From Ga0077527 sp964486865 (GTDB taxonomy: Bacteria > Pseudomonadota > Gammaproteobacteria > Burkholderiales > SG8-41): a DNA stretch of 34,974 bases. A program made the position numbers and the translations under genes. Within the stretch, counting starts at the first letter, position 1; each line of letters opens with the position of its first letter. Location of the stretch: positions 1-34,974 of the forward strand of contig CAZAOZ010000033.1 of assembly GCA_964486865.1 (NCBI GenBank), written 5' to 3'. The notes under the pieces are model-generated. The model did no database searches. It worked only from the letters and a program-made list of their open reading frames with translations, and was not told the origin of the DNA. Below are positions 31,443 to 34,974 of this stretch, piece after piece.

Positions 31443-31892
31443 ATGGAAATGACCGGCGAGCAACTGATCGCCCTGCCCCAGCAGGCCACCTGGGATGCAT
31501 TGAACGACACCACGGTCCTGATGGCCTGTATCCCCGGCTGCGACTCCATGGAAAAACAGTCGGACAATGAATATCTGCTGACCATGACCGCCAAGGTCGG
31601 CCCGGTCAGCGCCAAGTTCAAAGGCAAAATGACCCTGACTGAAGTGCAGGCGCCCGACTCCTACACGCTGCATTTCGAAGGCCAGGGCGGCGTTGCCGGA
31701 TTCGCCAAGGGCGAGGCGCAGGTCCAACTGATCCCCGATGGCACATCTACCCGTCTCCTCTACGGCGTCAAGGCCAGCATCGGCGGCAAGCTGGCGCAGG
31801 TCGGCGCGCGGCTGATCGACGGCGTCGCCCGCAAGATGGCCGAGCAGTTTTTTGCGGCATTCAACAAGCGCGTCAGCGGGCCCGAGAGCTGA
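31443..31892 (+). CDS. CoxG-family protein (SRPBCC fold)
   Basis: This 149-residue protein is of the carbon-monoxide-dehydrogenase accessory CoxG type. It has MEMTGEQLIALPQQATWDAL at the start, then ACIPGCDSMEKQSDNEY and KVGPVSAKFKGKMTL. GVAGFAKGEAQVQL and a final helix (VARKMAEQFFAAFNKRV) complete the SRPBCC fold. CAGGAG lies about 10 bases before ATG 31443. CoxG proteins recruit or anchor molybdenum hydroxylases at the membrane; full-length ones carry a C-terminal membrane tail, which is absent here. Pairing with the XdhC-like gene suggests a common client. Confidence 0.88.
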   Translation: MEMTGEQLIALPQQATWDALNDTTVLMACIPGCDSMEKQSDNEYLLTMTAKVGPVSAKFKGKMTLTEVQAPDSYTLHFEGQGGVAGFAKGEAQVQLIPDGTSTRLLYGVKASIGGKLAQVGARLIDGVARKMAEQFFAAFNKRVSGPES

Positions 31893-31913
31893 GCCGCGCA
31901 GCCCTGCTGCAAC

Positions 31914-31944
31914 AAAAAAGCCGGCGCATGCGCCGGCTTTTTTT
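31914..31944. terminator. bidirectional rho-independent terminator
   Basis: GCCGGCGCATGCGCCGGC is a fully self-complementary core preceded by six A and followed by seven or more T, so it works on both strands. It separates the convergent CoxG-like and dienelactone-hydrolase genes. Confidence 0.9.
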
Positions 31945-31958
31945 CTGAACAAGCGCTG

Positions 31959-32627
31959 TCAGCCCACGTGCTTGCGAAAAAATGCCAGCGTGCGCTCGCG
32001 CGCCAGTTTGGCGCTGGCCGCATCATAGGAACCGCGCTGGTCGCAGTTGAAACCGTGCCCGGCGGGATAGAAATGATGTTCGCAGTTTGGCTGCGCCGCC
32101 TGCACCTTTTTCGCCGCCTCCAGCGGAATCGACTGATCCTTTTCGCCCCAGTGAAACATCACCGGACATTTGGCCTGCAGCGTGGCGTGATTGGGAATGG
32201 CGCCGCCGTAATGCGGCGCCGAACAGGCCAGCCCCGCCACTTCAGCCGCCGCTTTCCACGCCACCGCACCGCCCCAGCAATAGCCGACGATGCCGACCTT
32301 GCCGCCGGCCTGCGCCGCCTTGACCGATGCCGTGACATCCTTGATCGCGTCATCGAAGCTGGCCTTCTGCATCAGGCCCCGGCTGACCTCGATCTCCGGC
32401 TGGGTATAGCCGCATTCGTAATTGCGCTGCACGCGATCGAACATCGCCGGCGCGATGACCAGATAACCGTCCGCCGCATAGCCGTCGGCTACCGCGCGGA
32501 TATGGCTGTTGACGCCGAAGATTTCCATGACCACCACGATGCCGCCGCGCGGCTTGCCCGCGGGTTCCGCCTTGTATGCGTCAAACTGGTGACCGTCGGA
32601 CGCGGTCAGTTTTATCATGCTGCCCAT
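31959..32627 (-). CDS. dienelactone hydrolase family protein
   Basis: This 222-residue alpha/beta hydrolase has the nucleophile motif GIVGYCWGGAVAW, with Cys as nucleophile (as in true dienelactone hydrolases). The Asp is in WGEKDQSIPLE and the His in YPAGHGFNCD. The typical family segment MEIFGVNSHIRAVADGYA is at about residue 38. GGAGGA lies 6 bases before ATG 32627, which fixes the start; the longer open frame is not real. It cleaves lactone intermediates in aromatic-acid breakdown or related esters; no catabolic partner is adjacent. Confidence 0.92.
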   Translation of the reverse strand: MGSMIKLTASDGHQFDAYKAEPAGKPRGGIVVVMEIFGVNSHIRAVADGYAADGYLVIAPAMFDRVQRNYECGYTQPEIEVSRGLMQKASFDDAIKDVTASVKAAQAGGKVGIVGYCWGGAVAWKAAAEVAGLACSAPHYGGAIPNHATLQAKCPVMFHWGEKDQSIPLEAAKKVQAAQPNCEHHFYPAGHGFNCDQRGSYDAASAKLARERTLAFFRKHVG

Positions 32628-32721
32628 GTAATCCTCCTGTGTGCAATGGATAAACGCCCGGGGATTATAGGGCCTGATAAACTGTCGGTCACGCAACAAC
32701 ATCCATCCGGAAAGAATAAAA

Positions 32722-33342
32722 ATGCTGAAAATCTGGGGTCGCGCCAATTCCATCAACGTGCAAAAAGTGCTGTGGTGCTGCGTCGAAACGAATGTGCCTT
32801 TCGAACGCATCGACGCCGGCATGCAGTTCGGCGTCAACAACACGCCGGAATACAAGGCCATGAATCCCAACGGCCTGGTGCCGCTGATCGACGACGATGG
32901 TTTCGTGCTGTGGGAGTCCCACGCCATCGTGCGCTATCTCGCGCGCAAACACGGCCTGGGCACGCTGTGCCCGGCCGACCCGCAAATCGCGGCGGATGCC
33001 GACCGCTGGATGGAGTGGTACAGCACCACGCTGTGGAACCACATGAAACCGGTATTCTGGATTCTGGTGCGCACCCCGCCGGAAAAACGCAACATGGCCG
33101 AGGTCGAGGACAACCGGCAGAAACTCGCCGTCTATCTGGCGATGGCCGATGCGCATCTGGCGAAAAATGCCTGGCTGGCCGGCAATGCCTTCACCATGGG
33201 CGACATCCCGCTCGCCGTGCTCTGCCAGCGCTGGTTCAACGTGCCGATCGAGCGTCCGACCATGCCGAATCTTGAGCGCTGGTTCAAAACCGTATCCGCG
33301 CGCCCCGGTTTCCAGAAACACTGCGCGGCGCCGCTGAATTGA
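32722..33342 (+). CDS. glutathione S-transferase family protein
   Basis: This 206-residue GST has an N-terminal thioredoxin-like domain (MLKIWGRANSINVQKVLWC) with the usual MNPNGLVPLIDDDG and the Ser65-type glutathione-binding segment WESHAIVRYLARKHG. The C-terminal helical domain shows WLAGNAFTMGDIPLAV, the N-capping motif of the family. The length is normal. It is divergent from the dienelactone-hydrolase gene across 94 bases and may use glutathione to detoxify aromatic or electrophilic substrates. Confidence 0.92.
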   Translation: MLKIWGRANSINVQKVLWCCVETNVPFERIDAGMQFGVNNTPEYKAMNPNGLVPLIDDDGFVLWESHAIVRYLARKHGLGTLCPADPQIAADADRWMEWYSTTLWNHMKPVFWILVRTPPEKRNMAEVEDNRQKLAVYLAMADAHLAKNAWLAGNAFTMGDIPLAVLCQRWFNVPIERPTMPNLERWFKTVSARPGFQKHCAAPLN

Positions 33343-33360
33343 GAGCAAGAAAAAATCCTT

Positions 33361-33445
33361 GCCACAGAGTTCACAGAGAGCACAGAGAACTGCAAAAAAC
33401 CGGTGCCACCCTGGTTTTCTCTGTGAACTCTGTGTCCTCTGTGGC
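33361..33445. repeat. large CACAGAG hairpin element
   Basis: The left arm 33361-33389 and right arm 33417-33445 are each 29 bases and complementary with few mismatches. Both are built from three 9-base units containing CACAGAG (left) or CTCTGTG (right). The centre contains AAAACC/GGTTTT as a further short stem. The whole 85-bp block is a strong imperfect palindrome in the gap between the GST gene and the YhhQ-like gene. Confidence 0.9.
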
Positions 33446-33463
33446 TAAACGCTTTTGCCGTCC

Positions 33464-34168
33464 ATGACCACCACCCGCAACTACCGCTACTACGAATTCG
33501 TGATGGCGGCGTTCGTCACGGTGCTGATCTGCTCCAACCTGGTCGGCCCGGCGAAAATCGCGCAACTCGACCTGCCGCTGCTCGGCGCGGTGACGTTCGG
33601 CGCCGGCGTGCTGTTTTTCCCGATTTCCTACGTGTTCGGCGACATTCTCACCGAAGTCTATGGCTACGCCCGAGCGCGGCGCGTGATCTGGGCCGGATTT
33701 GCCGGACTCGGTTTTGCCTCGTTCATGGCCACCGTGGTGGTGGCGCTGCCGCCGGCGCCGTTCTGGACGCATCAGGGCGCCTATGAAATCGCCTTCGGCA
33801 ACACGCCGCGCATCGTCGCGGCATCGATGCTCGCCTATTTCTGCGGCGAGTTCGTCAATTCCTGGGTGCTCGCCAGGATGAAAATCGCCACCGCCGGGCG
33901 CTGGCTGTGGACGCGCACCATCGGCTCGACCATCGCCGGCGAAGCCGTCGATTCGGCATTGTTCTACCCGCTGGCGTTCTACGGCGCGGGCATCATTCCG
34001 GACGACAAGCTGCTGCTGGTGATGACTGCCCAGTTCCTGACCAAGGTCGGCGTGGAAATCGTGTTCACGCCGGTGACCTACCGGATCGTGGGTTTCCTGA
34101 AACGGGCGGAGAACGAGGATTACTACGACCGCAACACCAACTTCAACCCATTTGCGCTGAAACCGTGA
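33464..34168 (+). CDS. yhhQ: YhhQ-type queuosine precursor transporter
   Basis: This 234-residue membrane protein is of the VUT/COG1738 family. It has about six hydrophobic segments (YYEFVMAAFVTVLICSNLVG; GAVTFGAGVLFFPISYVFGD; and so on). The family signature FPISYVFGDILTEVYGY is present, and the late TKVGVEIVFTPVTYRIVGFLK is also standard. It imports queuosine precursors such as preQ0 or preQ1. ATG 33464 is chosen over a TTG 9 bases earlier. No preQ1 riboswitch is visible; its leader is the CACAGAG hairpin. Confidence 0.9.
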   Translation: MTTTRNYRYYEFVMAAFVTVLICSNLVGPAKIAQLDLPLLGAVTFGAGVLFFPISYVFGDILTEVYGYARARRVIWAGFAGLGFASFMATVVVALPPAPFWTHQGAYEIAFGNTPRIVAASMLAYFCGEFVNSWVLARMKIATAGRWLWTRTIGSTIAGEAVDSALFYPLAFYGAGIIPDDKLLLVMTAQFLTKVGVEIVFTPVTYRIVGFLKRAENEDYYDRNTNFNPFALKP

Positions 34169-34239
34169 GCGCCGGTTCACCGCTACATCCGGCGGAAGGC
34201 GCTACGCTTTTCCGCCCTACAACCCTGAGCGCCGGTTCA
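34166..34239. repeat. REP-like palindrome between 14-bp direct repeats
   Basis: TGAGCGCCGGTTCA occurs at 34166-34179 and again at 34226-34239, 60 bases apart. Between them GGCGGAA (34191-34197) and TTCCGCC (34210-34216), with CTAC after, form the common proteobacterial dispersed palindrome. The first copy includes the YhhQ stop codon and the second touches the 3' end of the small membrane-protein gene. Confidence 0.72.
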
Positions 34240-34527
34240 GGCGCGCAGGAAGCGCACCAGCGCGTACATGCCGCCGCCCGCGAGCATGCCAAAGATCACC
34301 AACTGCAGCAGATAGCTGAACGCGGCATGGGAAATCTCCTCGTCGCGCTCCATCAGGTTCTGGCAGTAGTGCAGAAACGGCGAGGGGCGGTTAAACACTT
34401 TCAGATGGCTGTAACGTACCTCAAAGATCCCCTTGGCGACCAGTACGGCCGCCAGTACCGGCAGTGCCAGCGTCGGCTCCAGTGCGAGATAACCGAGAAA
34501 CGCGCCCAGCGCGATGACTAACAACAT
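34237..34527 (-). CDS. small two-helix membrane protein, unknown
   Basis: This protein of 96 residues has hydrophobic segments at about 1-32 (MLLVIALGAFLGYLALEP and LALPVLAAVLVAKG) and near the end (YLLQLVIFGMLAGGGMYALV). A polar central stretch (HLKVFNRPSPFLHYCQNLM) separates them. I recognise no named family. It sits 37 bases upstream of a convergent-side tRNA gene, on the same strand. Confidence 0.6.
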   Translation of the reverse strand: MLLVIALGAFLGYLALEPTLALPVLAAVLVAKGIFEVRYSHLKVFNRPSPFLHYCQNLMERDEEISHAAFSYLLQLVIFGMLAGGGMYALVRFLRA

Positions 34528-34563
34528 GAGCGGGAAACACCAAAAAAGAAATCGTTAATTTGC

Positions 34564-34640
34564 TGGTCGGGGTGGCAGGATTCGAACCTGCGACCTTGGC
34601 GTCCCAAACGCCCTGCGCTACCGGACTGCGCCACACCCCG
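34564..34640 (-). tRNA. tRNA-Pro (UGG)
   Basis: The minus strand reads CGGGGTGTGGCGCAGTCCGG at the 5' end, with acceptor arm CGGGGTG closed by CACCCCG, D-loop, anticodon loop TTTGGGA (anticodon TGG), T-arm with GGTTCGAATCC, and an encoded CCA end at 34564-34566. The total is 77 bases. All acceptor and T-stem pairs are intact; pair 27-43 is a mismatch (G-A). Confidence 0.95.
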
Positions 34641-34713
34641 AGGTGATCTGTTAAATCCGCAACCCGGAATTACCGGACATAAGAACCCGCGGCCTCCTGC
34701 GCACCAGGCAGGC

Positions 34714-34740
34714 GCGCTGCCGGACTGCGCTGCATCCTGA
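34714..34740 (-). repeat. degenerate copy of the tRNA-Pro 5' part
   Basis: Positions 34714-34740 match 34615-34641 (the D-arm and 5' acceptor side of tRNA-Pro) at 22 of 27 bases. The rest of the tRNA is not recognisable. It looks like a decayed tandem duplication or remnant of a recombination junction. Confidence 0.5.
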
Positions 34741-34873
34741 TCGGCAAGGGGCGCATTTTACCCTAGAAACGGCAGTTAACCGCTCGCCGCACGTTCAACC
34801 ATTTGATGAATAACATTATTTTCATTCTGGTGATCGTTACCCGTTGGGTAAGAGCGCTACGGGGCGGATCATA

Positions 34874-34963
34874 CGGTTCTGACGGCGCATGGCTGCGTTG
34901 CAACTCCTCGGAATACATCGAGTATTCCTCGTCGTTGCGCCTTGCCCTGCACCGCCATAACCG
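34874..34963. repeat. long imperfect inverted repeat
   Basis: GGAATAC (34910-34916) and GTATTCC (34922-34928) form the tip around ATCGA. The outer arms CGGTT...(34874) and ...AACCG (34963) pair over roughly 40 bases with mismatches. The sequence style (TGCGTTGC...CTCGTCGTTGCGC) is one I associate with dispersed repeats in proteobacterial genomes. Confidence 0.65.
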
Positions 34964-34974
34964 CACGCTCCACC

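Larger units (their letters stand above)
34641..34974. other. 334 bases without a recognised gene
   Basis: After the tRNA 5' end I see no supported coding gene. The stretch holds a tRNA-Pro-like fragment (34714-34740) and a long imperfect inverted repeat (34874-34963). A short open frame on the minus strand (34763-34966) is the translation of that repeat. Confidence 0.7.

Noticed and set aside
33343..33463. preQ1 riboswitch before the YhhQ-like gene
   Set aside because: No preQ1 aptamer pattern is visible; the leader is taken up by the CACAGAG palindrome.
34763..34966. Small minus-strand open frame of 67 codons
   Set aside because: It covers the long inverted repeat and has no ribosome-binding site; it is more likely translation of a dispersed repeat than a gene.

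Overview
The window looks like a chromosomal segment of a high-GC betaproteobacterium, probably Burkholderiales-like. The signs are tctABC-type carboxylate transporters with Bug/TctC periplasmic receptors, fumarylacetoacetase-fold enzymes, a DUF6279-like lipoprotein and glycine-zipper lipoproteins. This is inferred from gene content; no rRNA or marker gene is present to fix the taxon.

Left edge (1-2236): an integron-type cassette array with no integrase in view. Three attC-like sites (640-697, 1522-1609, 2179-2236) separate an orphan BrnA-type antitoxin whose BrnT toxin partner was cut by an IS3-family element, a SAM-dependent methyltransferase, and an intact BrnT/BrnA toxin-antitoxin pair. 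Next (2337-5648) comes a plus-strand redox group: a cyclic-nucleotide-binding/thioredoxin-reductase-like fusion, a sulfide:quinone-reductase-like flavoprotein and a small membrane protein.

5736-12950 is a seven-gene minus-strand operon for uptake and processing of an organic acid: Bug receptor, two FAH-family enzymes, TctC, TctB, TctA and an MFS carrier. On the plus strand follow an NTP/NDP-translocase-like carrier and a Tat-exported aldo/keto reductase, then a ketopantoate-reductase-like gene on the minus strand.

The most notable part is 16689-18667 (minus). Two adjacent genes, overlapping by ATGA, each contain an in-frame TGA followed by Gly-Ser. One is a UGSC-family protein, with a near-perfect bacterial SECIS-like hairpin right after the TGA. 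The other is a thioredoxin-like domain (CPTC) joined through the TGA to a ~360-residue domain. I read both as selenoproteins that ordinary gene calling splits into four pieces. A second Tat-exported aldo/keto reductase lies on the far side, so the pair is bracketed by related oxidoreductases.

19742-34527 holds mixed housekeeping and accessory metabolism: a GlcG/HbpS-like protein, lipoproteins, methionine aminotransferase, a metalloprotease-like protein, a permease, an SDR, a D-2-hydroxyacid dehydrogenase, an MBL-fold/NUDIX pair, a beta-hydroxyacid dehydrogenase, XdhC- and CoxG-like proteins, dienelactone hydrolase, a GST and a YhhQ-type queuosine-precursor transporter. A tRNA-Pro(UGG) follows. 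The intergenic spaces are rich in repeats: heptamer arrays sharing a GTRA core, a 27-bp minisatellite framed by an inverted repeat, a large CACAGAG hairpin, and several REP-like palindromes.
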